The notes beneath the pieces were generated by a model. It did no database searches. It had not been told where the DNA came from and worked only from the letters and a program-made list of their open reading frames with translations. The translations under genes and the position numbers were made by a program. Shown piece by piece: positions 9,109 through 18,818 of a stretch of 64,000 nt of DNA; position 1 is the first letter of the stretch; each line of letters begins with the position of its first letter. This DNA comes from Loripinus fragilis (Eukaryota; Mollusca; Bivalvia; Lucinida; Lucinidae): NCBI GenBank assembly GCA_964019695.1, contig OZ026516.1, forward strand, positions 83,717,188 through 83,781,187. The letters are read 5' to 3'.

Positions 9109-9870
9109 TTGACGCTGGATTGACTATCGCTCAACTTACGTGAATCTTGTTAATCAGATACCAAATATTACCTTCTGTTACAGCCAGGTGCACCAAAACA
9201 GAGCATTTTGACTGCAACCAACACACACTGACCACGCTTTTAGGTGCAGTGGTTTTCTAGCGTGCTTGATACAAACATTCAAAACTATCATTAAGTAATA
9301 CTGGCTTGATATCTATTCATGTTATTTAACTTCCAATACATGTTTGAACATTTGGCTATACACAATGATTATTCCATGGCCAGTTGGCAAATGGACAGGG
9401 ATGCCTAAACATCCAGTCAGAACGTAGATTACTTAAAGGGGTTGTGTAAATTGTAAATCTTATACCTGTCACAGATGCTTAATTTCACACACAGTGATCA
9501 AACCGTATTTAGTTTTTGCTCATTTTTTATGTTTCATGCGTTCTTTTTAAAGCTACTATTATTGCCATCTTTCAAGAAAGGTGGTATATTTTCAGTCAGG
9601 TTTGATCCATGAATTTTGCACCAACCCTGTACACTGAGCTTGTACATTAGTAGACTGCTACACCAACCTGGTATAATGTCAAAATTTACAACAGTGAATT
9701 TGTTGAACTGTGCACCAGCCTATTACATTATCCTAGTACCCCCCATTATCCAGGTTCCCATCTGTTGGCAGGGTACCAGACTATATGTATATTAAAATAC
9801 ATAAAGAGCAGACAATATTGGTGTTCTATAAAAGGCAGATATTACCTTTTTTAGTCTGCTTGTACTACGT
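9109..9870. other. Unassigned sequence in left arm
   Basis: No supported gene or repeat apart from being mirrored in the right arm (about 16976-17737). The short open frame 8898-9134 reads through the SINE head and R1 and is not a gene. Confidence 0.5.
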
Positions 9871-10038
9871 TTGTCGTCTGGTGATAATTTTAAAAATTTG
9901 CAAATAAATTTGGACCCAGATTAAGCCCAACATTTTGTCGAGTCTGATCTGGATCAAAACTAGTTGACACTCTAATGGTACGTTGTAAGAATATTTTGAA
10001 AACGCCTATTTTGAAGAAAAACAAACAGCAGACGACAA
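9871..10038 (+). mobile_element. R4 short element, MITE-like (168 bp)
   Basis: Ends are a short terminal inverted repeat: TTGTCGTCTG (9871-9880) and CAGACGACAA (10029-10038). The interior (GATCTGGATCAAAACTAGTT, GACACTCTAATGGTA) matches parts of 4220-4310. No clear target duplication. Mirrored at 16808-16975. Confidence 0.6.
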
Positions 10039-11105
10039 CATAAGCTTATAAAAATCTCCAGCATGCTAAAATTTAAACTCATGTTCAAACCACTAATAAA
10101 CCAAGTTACTCCTTGTAAACCAGTGACTTTGGCAAAGAAAGAAGATACAGATAAATGTTGCCTTTCGGGTCTACAGTGTTTGCTAAGTCAAAAACGATCA
10201 TAAGTTGTAACCCCTCAATATATACTATGGCTCATCCATAGTTTATTTTCTGAATCCATCAGTGTGTAAGGGTTAAATGAACGTCGTTATCACTCATCAT
10301 TTGTTTCTACAGTGCAGTGACCAGTGTGGCCTTATGTGTGTCTTAACAACACTATTCCTTTACTGTACATGTATACAGATCAGTCGCAGAAATAAAATAT
10401 TCAGAGTTTCTGTGAAAATACAATGTTATTGCAGACGATTAATATTTCTCTCAAATCTAAGTTTATCTCTGATTTAATAGGCCTTCATCTTTAAGCCGGC
10501 ATACTCTGGGATACAAAGCTGTTCAATGATTTAGAAGTTGCTGATATTTAGACAATTGCTCTGAGTTAACTGTGGTTGAAAAAGGGTTTGATAATAGTGT
10601 ATGTACTGTTTATGTTTGATAATTAATATTGGAAATGGTTCTTAAAATAGCAAGCTTTTCTAAAAAGCTTAAACTTGTTCTTTGATTGCTTTGAGTAGTA
10701 TGTTAAGTTTTCATCCATAACATCTCCTGTATGCCCTCGATTGTATCTTCTAGTTTTGCGCATTTATGAATTCATAAACCATGGCACGTGCAATCCAACT
10801 GAGTCTCCAACAAAATAGTTGTAGATGTTCACCAAGTTTGTTTTAGTTTTGTACTACGGCACACGGCACATAGCTTTTTTCAGACATTTTCTGTTCATGT
10901 GGAAGCTTATCATGTGGAAGGTAACACATACAATAGTTTAAGTACTTTACTGTTGCTCGTGCTTCGTCATAAATCATCAATTTAAGATAAAGCACAAGAA
11001 GTTGATTGCACATGCTATGATTTGAGAGTTCATAAAATAAAAAAATAGAACTAGACTTCAGTCGATGGAACACTCCCAAGGGGGGGGGAGGCACTCTGAT
11101 ATTTT
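10039..11105. other. Unassigned sequence in left arm
   Basis: No gene supported. The open frames at 10277-10477 and 10843-11112 recur in the other arm because the whole arm is duplicated; this duplication is not evidence of coding constraint. Confidence 0.5.
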
Positions 11106-11417
11106 CATGCATACGTAGGCTCGTGTCATTTTTTGGGGTTGAAAATTTTGAATTTCAATATTTTTTGGGGTTTTCTGATAGTGAATACTTTTTGGGGTAT
11201 GGAGATTTTGTGGATATTTCTTGGGGGTCATCACAAATTTAGACTATATTTAGGGTTCATTTCTATGCATTTTAGGGTCTTTTCTTAAGGTCATGGTACA
11301 GAACGGGGGGGGGGGGGGTATTTTTTGGTAGCTAAAATTTCATTTTTTTTTAGTGTACTTGAAATTCCTGATATTTTTTGGGGTGAACGGTAGATGCTGG
11401 GTCCGAGCCTACGCATG
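11106..11417 (+). repeat. T6G4-rich element with G tract (left arm)
   Basis: Bounded by short inverted ends, GTAGGCTCG (11115-11123) and CGAGCCTAC (11404-11412), each next to a CATGC-type word. Inside, TTTTTTGGGG or close variants recur irregularly, with an uninterrupted run of 14 G at 11305-11318. Probably a small mobile element or its remnant; the mirrored copy is 15425-15739 with a 17-C run. No open frame of interest. Confidence 0.65.
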
Positions 11418-12496
11418 ACGAAAAATGAGAGTACCTGGCTCCCCTCAGGGTACATTATTACAAATACTCATTTTACCGGTAACACGAAACATTGCTAAAA
11501 AAACAGTCTGCATCGTGTAACTTATCGGCCTGCAAAGTTGAGAGTTAGGTTCAAATGCATTTGAAAGAAACTTCATTATTTGACCTTTGACCTTGATATT
11601 AGTCACTGGAAATATTGCTCAGTGCCCTTTAAATAATATGTCCTACGCACATGCAAAGGTTTAAGTGACTGCGTTAGGAGACGAGTTTACAAGAAAAATG
11701 CATTATTTTACCTTTGATCTTTTCAAGGTCACACAAAAAATTTTTCATTACCCTTAACATCATGTGACCTAGGTATCTGCAGTTTGAAGCTGCTACGTCA
11801 AACATTTAAGGAGGTGATGCATTTACACAAATGGGGACTATGAACCGACTTTGATGCAAAAGTAATATACCCTTTTTTCTTAAAAAAGCGTTATAATAAA
11901 ATTCTATAAAATTTGGTCATGCTGAGATTTGAACACATGACCTTGTGGGAGAAAGCATCTGTCTCTTCCCAAACCTAGTACTCATAATTTATCCTAAGGG
12001 TAATAATCGTGTATTAAGTTAAATAAATTTACCCTTACCCAACCCTTGTAGGAGCAAAAGGCTGGAAACAAGATTCTGAGTATTACAGCTTCTGATCAAG
12101 TTTGAGTCAAAGGTGTCACCTTGACCTTATGGCTAAGTGTTATGTGCGAATTGGTAATAATGTAGGTATGTGTAATTATACTGGAATTGGCTTACTTGAG
12201 GAAAATATCACCAAACATGAAAGTGTTACTGACAGACAAATGGATGGATGTACTCAAAGGATGAACTGAACGATTATATGTGGCCTTCACAATATAATGT
12301 TAACCTCAAAAGATTAACCCTTCAAACGCATTTAACCCTAAGTTCACTAAACACACCTGCACAGATTATATAACCCAATAATGTATTGGGAGTCTGTCAA
12401 GACAGAAGGACTGACGAACAAAAGCAAGCAAACCTGTAGTCCCCTAACTGGATTTTGACTGGCAGGAGAGCATAAAAGACTATAAATCAACTGCCA
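11418..12496. other. Unassigned sequence in left arm
   Basis: No gene supported. It contains several TGACCTT-type words (for instance 11581-11594, and around 11700 and 12120) that look like parts of old repeats. Mirrored at about 14346-15424. Confidence 0.5.
11581..11594 (-). promoter_or_regulatory. Perfect DR1 nuclear-receptor-type motif
   Basis: TGACCTTTGACCTT reads AAGGTCAAAGGTCA on the minus strand: two AGGTCA half-sites spaced by one base, the DR1 arrangement bound by RXR, HNF4 and COUP-TF-type receptors. Mirrored at 15248-15261. It lies in a repeat-like setting with no nearby gene, so function is unproven. Confidence 0.35.
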
Positions 12497-12685
12497 ATCC
12501 TCAGTACACCAAATTTAGAAAATATTCATTACCCAGTACACTTGTTATCAATCCCCAGTACGGTTATTGTGACTAATTGGCCAGTGGTTTGTAGCCATAT
12601 CTCAGTCAAATTTCAACCTATGTGGCTGAAATTTTCTGGAATGCTATTTAAGTGACATTTAAAAAGATTGGCCGATTCAGAATTT
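12497..12685 (-). repeat. Truncated inverted R2 fragment at inner end of left arm
   Basis: Reverse complement of 14157-14345, the distal part of the R2 copy at 13861-14345. The copy stops at 12685 within R2, where the hairpin at 12684-12853 begins. R2 is full length on the other side, so the inversion breakpoint fell inside R2. Confidence 0.85.
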
Positions 12686-12853
12686 CCAAATGATACATCA
12701 TTTATTTAAGAGCTACTGCCATTATTATACAATGTAATGCCCTGCTCACACAACCTGTGGGAAGATTTTATGGCAGGACCAGGTTGTGTGAGCAGGGCAT
12801 TACATTGTATAATAATGGCAGTAGCTCTTAAATAAATGATGTATCATTTGGAA
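12684..12853. repeat. Perfect 74-bp hairpin at the inverted-repeat junction
   Basis: 12684-12757 is the exact reverse complement of 12780-12853 (coordinate sum 25537) around a 22-base loop (12758-12779). No mismatch was seen in the 74 bp. The palindrome starts within two bases of the point where similarity between the two large arms ends. It could be a recombination or template-switch scar, a foldback element, or an assembly or sequencing artefact. Confidence 0.95.
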
Positions 12854-14156
12854 TTAAAGTAAGAAAGAGGACGATGATCAGGAATCGATACGATCCAGCA
12901 CCACACCTGACCCCGGAAACCAAAGGGAAAGTAACAATTTCACAATAATTAATATGACGCGTTCTACGATTTCGGGTCTTGTGTAGGTACGACGTCATCC
13001 GCAGAAAACGCGCGACTTTAGATGACCTCAATAAATTTTAATGTTGACGCACGTTATTTGTCAAGCGCACACCTGCTACGTTCAACAATGAGCAAACGTT
13101 TCTACCATTACTATACGCAATCAGTTTGCGTATTGACACGGAATGGTCGCTTTTTATTATTGATTTATCCGTGTGAAAGTCATGTTACTAATGCGCTTTC
13201 TTTAAGACAGTAAAATGAATTGACATTATATGGGATTAATTGTGATGTTCTTAATTAAGGAATGCACTGCACCTACGAATCTGAGAGGCCTATTTTTTAT
13301 TTTATTTTTTTTTGTGAGAATCAAGACTCGAAATTCTGCTAAAATAATGTCCTACAATGTTCCAGGCATGATATGAGCCAGTTTGATACCTATTGCAACT
13401 GCTTGCAGCTAAAGATTGTGCGAATGCAATCGCAGTAAATTCTGATAAATATTTCGTAAAAGGCTACTTCATTAAAACGCTCATAACTCTGTGTTGTTTT
13501 ACTCAACAGGTCTAATATTCTACCTGTGTACTTCAAACGTATCACACTTTCAAAAATGTAAACACCCAAATTTCGACCAGGACCTCCATAAGACCTAAAA
13601 TGCCAGGGCTTGTCACATTAAACATCACAACAAGTAAAGAGCCAAGAGGTCAGCCCTTTCCCAGCAGGTGACCACAAGACATCAATTAACAGACTCGCAC
13701 AAAAGCATATCAAAAACAAGACAGAAATAACATAAATGATCCACAAAAGAAGCACTGCCTTGTTAAAGTTATGCAAACTTGCAGAGTGCATTTAATTCGG
13801 TGTTTTCTTAATGTATAGCATAAAAGGGAAAATTTTGCTAATCAAACATAGGTCTCACTGGGTGGAAACGTACACAGGATATTGCTCCAAAATGAGCCAA
13901 TATTTACAAAATTTTAATAAAAAGCACACAGCGAAGGTAAGCAAATCTGGATTTTCTCCTCTTTAATTAGTTTTTTGGTACTTGGCAGGTGGTATTTTAG
14001 AGCCACTATACCCATATTAAGCACATTATTTAAATGGATTGGTATCAAACACTGTAAATGATGGTGAAAATGACAAAATGAGGGCCGTGCTCACTCGAAA
14101 ATGTATACTCCTCTCCAAAAAATCGAACATTATTGAAACAATTAATAAAGTTATCA
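12686..14156. other. Spacer between the inverted-repeat arms (1,471 bp)
   Basis: Holds the 74-bp hairpin, an R1 copy split by about 665 bp of unrelated sequence, and the proximal 300 bases of an R2 copy whose remainder lies in the right arm. No gene is supported; open frames at 12828-13031 and 13022-13213 have no recognisable features. Confidence 0.85.
12856..13762 (+). repeat. R1 dispersed repeat, split by an insertion
   Basis: The first part (12856-12948: AAGTAAGAAAGAGGAC, GATCAGGAATCGATAC, CCACACCTGACC) and the second part (about 13614-13762: GAGCCAAGAGGTCAGCCCTT, CAGCAGGTGACCACAA, GATCCACAAAAGAAGCACTG) together equal one R1 copy. The intervening 12949-13613 (about 665 bp) has no match elsewhere in the window. 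It would be an insertion into R1; no clear target duplication or terminal repeat was seen. Confidence 0.65.
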
Positions 14157-14345
14157 AAATTCTGAATCGGCCAATCTTTTTAAATGTCACTTAAATAGCA
14201 TTCCAGAAAATTTCAGCCACATAGGTTGAAATTTGACTGAGATATGGCTACAAACCACTGGCCAATTAGTCACAATAACCGTACTGGGGATTGATAACAA
14301 GTGTACTGGGTAATGAATATTTTCTAAATTTGGTGTACTGAGGAT
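13861..14345 (+). repeat. R2 dispersed repeat, copy spanning spacer and right arm
   Basis: Matches 4781-5286 in the same orientation over its whole length. Its first 296 bases are in the spacer and the rest form the inner end of the right arm, so the arm border cuts through a pre-existing repeat copy. Confidence 0.8.
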
Positions 14346-15424
14346 TGGCAGTTGATTTATAGTCTTTTATGCTCTCCTGCCAGTCAAAATCCAGTTAGGG
14401 GACTACAGGTTTGCTTGCTTTTGTTCGTCAGTCCTTCTGTCTTGACAGACTCCCAATACATTATTGGGTTATATAATCTGTGCAGGTGTGTTTAGTGAAC
14501 TTAGGGTTAAATGCGTTTGAAGGGTTAATCTTTTGAGGTTAACATTATATTGTGAAGGCCACATATAATCGTTCAGTTCATCCTTTGAGTACATCCATCC
14601 ATTTGTCTGTCAGTAACACTTTCATGTTTGGTGATATTTTCCTCAAGTAAGCCAATTCCAGTATAATTACACATACCTACATTATTACCAATTCGCACAT
14701 AACACTTAGCCATAAGGTCAAGGTGACACCTTTGACTCAAACTTGATCAGAAGCTGTAATACTCAGAATCTTGTTTCCAGCCTTTTGCTCCTACAAGGGT
14801 TGGGTAAGGGTAAATTTATTTAACTTAATACACGATTATTACCCTTAGGATAAATTATGAGTACTAGGTTTGGGAAGAGACAGATGCTTTCTCCCACAAG
14901 GTCATGTGTTCAAATCTCAGCATGACCAAATTTTATAGAATTTTATTATAACGCTTTTTTAAGAAAAAAGGGTATATTACTTTTGCATCAAAGTCGGTTC
15001 ATAGTCCCCATTTGTGTAAATGCATCACCTCCTTAAATGTTTGACGTAGCAGCTTCAAACTGCAGATACCTAGGTCACATGATGTTAAGGGTAATGAAAA
15101 ATTTTTTGTGTGACCTTGAAAAGATCAAAGGTAAAATAATGCATTTTTCTTGTAAACTCGTCTCCTAACGCAGTCACTTAAACCTTTGCATGTGCGTAGG
15201 ACATATAATTTAAAGGGCACTGAGCAATATTTCCAGTGACTAATATCAAGGTCAAAGGTCAAATAATGAAGTTTCTTTCAAATGCATTTGAACCTAACTC
15301 TCAACTTTGCAGGCCGATAAGTTACACGATGCAGACTGTTTTTTTAGCAATGTTTCGTGTTACCGGTAAAATGAGTATTTGTAATAATGTACCCTGAGGG
15401 GAGCCAGGTACTCTCATTTTTCGT

Positions 15425-15739
15425 CATGCGTAGGCTCGGACCCAGCATCTACCGTTCACCCCAAAAAATATCAGGAATTTCAAGTACACTAAAAAAAAAT
15501 GAAATTTTAGCTACCAAAAAATACCCCCCCCCCCCCCCCCGTTCTGTACCATGACCTTAAGAAAAGACCCTAAAATGCATAGAAATGAACCCTAAATATA
15601 GTCTAAATTTGTGATGACCCCCAAGAAATATCCACAAAATCTCCATACCCCAAAAAGTATTCACTATCAGAAAACCCCAAAAAATATTGAAATTCAAAAT
15701 TTTCAACCCCAAAAAATGACACGAGCCTACGTATGCATG
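15425..15739 (-). repeat. T6G4-rich element with C tract (right arm)
   Basis: Mirror of 11106-11417 with the same short inverted ends. The homopolymer is 17 C (15524-15540) against 14 G in the other arm, one of the few differences between arms. The + strand open frame 15611-16003 spans this element and arm sequence and is not a gene. Confidence 0.65.
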
Positions 15740-16807
15740 AAAATATCAGAGTGCCTCCCCCCCCCCTTGGGAGTGTTCCATCGACTGAAGTCTAGTTCTA
15801 TTTTTTTATTTTATGAACTCTCAAATCATAGCATGTGCAATCAACTTCTTGTGCTTTATTTTAAATTGATGATTTATGACGAAGCACGAGCAACAGTAAA
15901 GTACTTAAACTATTGTATGTGTTACCTTCCACATGATAAGCTTCCACATGAACAGAAAATGTCTGAAAAAAGCTATGTGCCGTGTGCCGTAGTACAAAAC
16001 TAAAACATACTTGGTGAACATCTACAACTATTTTGTTGGAGACTCAGTTGGATTGCACGTGCCATGGTTTATGAATTCATAAATGCGCAAAACAAGAAGA
16101 TACAATCGAGGGCATACAGGAGATGTTATGGATGAAAACTTAACATACTACTCAAAGCAATCAAAGAACAAGTTTAAGCTTTTTAGAAAAGCTTGCTATT
16201 TTAAGAACCATTTCCAATATTAATTATCAAACATAAACAGTACATACACTATTATCAAACCCTTTTTCAACCACAGTTAACTCAGAGCAATTGTCTAAAT
16301 ATCAGCAACTTCTAAATCATTGAACAGCTTTGTATCCCAGAGTATGCCGGCTTAAAGATGAAGGCCTATTAAATCAGAGATAAACTTAGATTTGAGAGAA
16401 ATATTAATCGTCTGCAATAACATTGTATTTTCACAGAAACTCTGAATATTTTATTTCTGCGACTGATCTGTATACATGTACAGTAAAGGAATAGTGTTGT
16501 TAAGACACACATAAGGCCACACTGGTCACTGCACTGTAGAAACAAATGATGAGTGATAACGACGTTCATTTAACCCTTACACACTGATGGATTCAGAAAA
16601 TAAACTATGGATGAGCCATAGTATATATTGAGGGGTTACAACTTATGATCGTTTTTGACTTAGCAAACACTGTAGACCCGAAAGGCAACATTTATCTGTA
16701 TCTTCTTTCTTTGCCAAAGTCACTGGTTTACAAGGAGTAACTTGGTTTATTAGTGGTTTGAACATGAGTTTAAATTTTAGCATGCTGGAGATTTTTATAA
16801 GCTTATG

Positions 16808-16975
16808 TTGTCGTCTGCTGTTTGTTTTTCTTCAAAATAGGCGTTTTCAAAATATTCTTACAACGTACCATTAGAGTGTCAACTAGTTTTGATCCAGATC
16901 AGACTCGACAAAATGTTGGGCTTAATCTGGGTCCAAATTTATTTGCAAATTTTTAAAATTATCACCAGACGACAA
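16808..16975 (-). mobile_element. R4 short element (right-arm copy)
   Basis: Reverse complement of 9871-10038 with the same TTGTCGTCTG / CAGACGACAA ends. Duplicated with the arm, not an independent insertion. Confidence 0.6.
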
Positions 16976-17737
16976 ACGTAGTACAAGCAGACTAAAAAAG
17001 GTAATATCTGCCTTTTATAGAACACCAATATTGTCTGCTCTTTATGTATTTTAATATACATATAGTCTGGTACCCTGCCAACAGATGGGAACCTGGATAA
17101 TGGGGGGTACTAGGATAATGTAATAGGCTGGTGCACAGTTCAACAAATTCACTGTTGTAAATTTTGACATTATACCAGGTTGGTGTAGCAGTCTACTAAT
17201 GTACAAGCTCAGTGTACAGGGTTGGTGCAAAATTCATGGATCAAACCTGACTGAAAATATACCACCTTTCTTGAAAGATGGCAATAATAGTAGCTTTAAA
17301 AAGAACGCATGAAACATAAAAAATGAGCAAAAACTAAATACGGTTTGATCACTGTGTGTGAAATTAAGCATCTGTGACAGGTATAAGATTTACAATTTAC
17401 ACAACCCCTTTAAGTAATCTACGTTCTGACTGGATGTTTAGGCATCCCTGTCCATTTGCCAACTGGCCATGGAATAATCATTGTGTATAGCCAAATGTTC
17501 AAACATGTATTGGAAGTTAAATAACATGAATAGATATCAAGCCAGTATTACTTAATGATAGTTTTGAATGTTTGTATCAAGCACGCTAGAAAACCACTGC
17601 ACCTAAAAGCGTGGTCAGTGTGTGTTGGTTGCAGTCAAAATGCTCTGTTTTGGTGCACCTGGCTGTAACAGAAGGTAATATTTGGTATCTGATTAACAAG
17701 ATTCACGTAAGTTGAGCGATAGTCAATCCAGCGTCAA

Positions 17738-18229
17738 GGGAGCGCAGTGGCTAAGTGGTAGAGTGCTTGACTCGAGACCGAAGGGCCCAGGTTCGAGCCT
17801 CACTGGCGCCTCTGCTTTGTGGTCCTTGAGCAAAGTAAGTAAGGGTGCAAAGATCAGGAATCAATACAATCAAGTACCACACCTGACCCAGGATACCAAT
17901 GGGAAAATGACAAACTCACAGTTAGACACCTCAAACGAGAGCCAATAGGTCAGCCCTTTCCCAGCAGGTGACCACAAAGCACATATAAACAGACGCGCAC
18001 AAAGACATAGCAAACACAAGACAAAAAAAAAAAACATAAAAGATCCGCAAAAGAAGTACCCCCTTGTAACGGTCAATAAAATAGTTTACTGAAGGGCTTA
18101 AAAACCAGTTTAACGTCGCCAACATTTACCCTAGCTAAGTACTGGTTCAACCCAGGAAGACCAGTCCCTATACAACGTAAATATTGTTGATGGGACATAA
18201 AGAATCAAATCAAACAAACAAATCAAACA
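17738..18229 (+). mobile_element. SINE with internal R1 insertion (right-arm copy)
   Basis: tRNA-like head from 17738 with A box TGGCTAAGTGGTAGAG (about 17748-17763) and B box GGTTCGAGCCT (17790-17800). CCTTGAGCAAAG follows, then R1 sequence (about 17837-18119), then the SINE body GTTCAACCCAGGAAGACC and a tail AATCAAATCAAACAAAC ending near 18229. The tRNA-like part is a SINE promoter rather than a tRNA gene: a body and tail follow directly and no terminator-delimited cloverleaf was found. Confidence 0.82.
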
Positions 18230-18597
18230 ATGCAGCGTCTGAGTAATAGGTAAAAAGTTCATTTTCAATAAAGAAAGGATGAAAAGCACTTTTGTTTATG
18301 TACATGAACTAATGAATACGGGTGTGTTCAGAAAATTCTGAAACTGGCCCAATAACTCTGTAACCAGCAATGTCACATTGCTAGAAATTATACAAAATAA
18401 AGATATATTTTTGTCAATACACACCTCTAACACTTCTATCAACCTTTGAAATATAATGATAAAGGTCGTTACTCAGAGGTCGTGGTACATCTATACCTGT
18501 TTGCTCCTTCATTGTTATTTAATGCCACATTAAACAATGTTTCAGTTATTTTGATATGTAAGTTTTTTAACAATGATTTCTGGTTGTCAAACCAGTA

Positions 18598-18818
18598 CTA
18601 AGTAATGTGAAAAAGGAGGCAGATATCAGGAATCGTTCCAGGACACCACACAAGAAAGTGACAAAAACAAAATAAAACATTTCATACAAGAGAGCCAAGA
18701 GGTCAGCCCTTTCCCAGCAGGTGACCACATGGCTACATCGAACAGACAAGAAAGCATGGCAAACACAAAAACATAAATAACAAAATGATCCACAAAAGAA
18801 GCACTGCCTTGGAACGAT
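18598..18818 (+). repeat. R1 dispersed repeat, copy b (right arm)
   Basis: Mirror of 8030-8250: ATATCAGGAATCGTTCC, then GAGCCAAGAGGTCAGCCCTT, CAGCAGGTGACCACAT and GATCCACAAAAGAAGCACTG. Confidence 0.75.

Larger units (their letters stand above)
5745..12685 (+). repeat. Large inverted repeat, left arm (6,941 bp)
   Basis: Every landmark in this arm recurs in reverse complement in 14157-21103; the coordinate sum of paired bases is 26842 at the inner end and 26848 at the outer end. Differences that I could see are a handful of single-base changes (for example near 6620, 6660, 7670, 10760, 10835, 10985 and 11637) and a G tract of 14 here versus 17 in the other arm. Identity is therefore above 99%. 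The arm holds only repeats and non-coding sequence: direct repeats, R1, R2-like, R3, R4, a SINE and a T6G4-rich element. Confidence 0.97.

Noticed and set aside
10277..10477. Open frames conserved between 5745-12685 and 14157-21103 (for example 10277-10477 and 16369-16569)
   Set aside because: Their identity reflects the whole-arm duplication; non-coding parts of the arms are equally identical, so there is no sign of coding constraint.
17738..17805. tRNA gene call at the A/B boxes
   Set aside because: Pol III boxes are clear, but a SINE body and tail follow directly and the same head occurs in other SINE copies, so it is a SINE promoter and not a tRNA gene.
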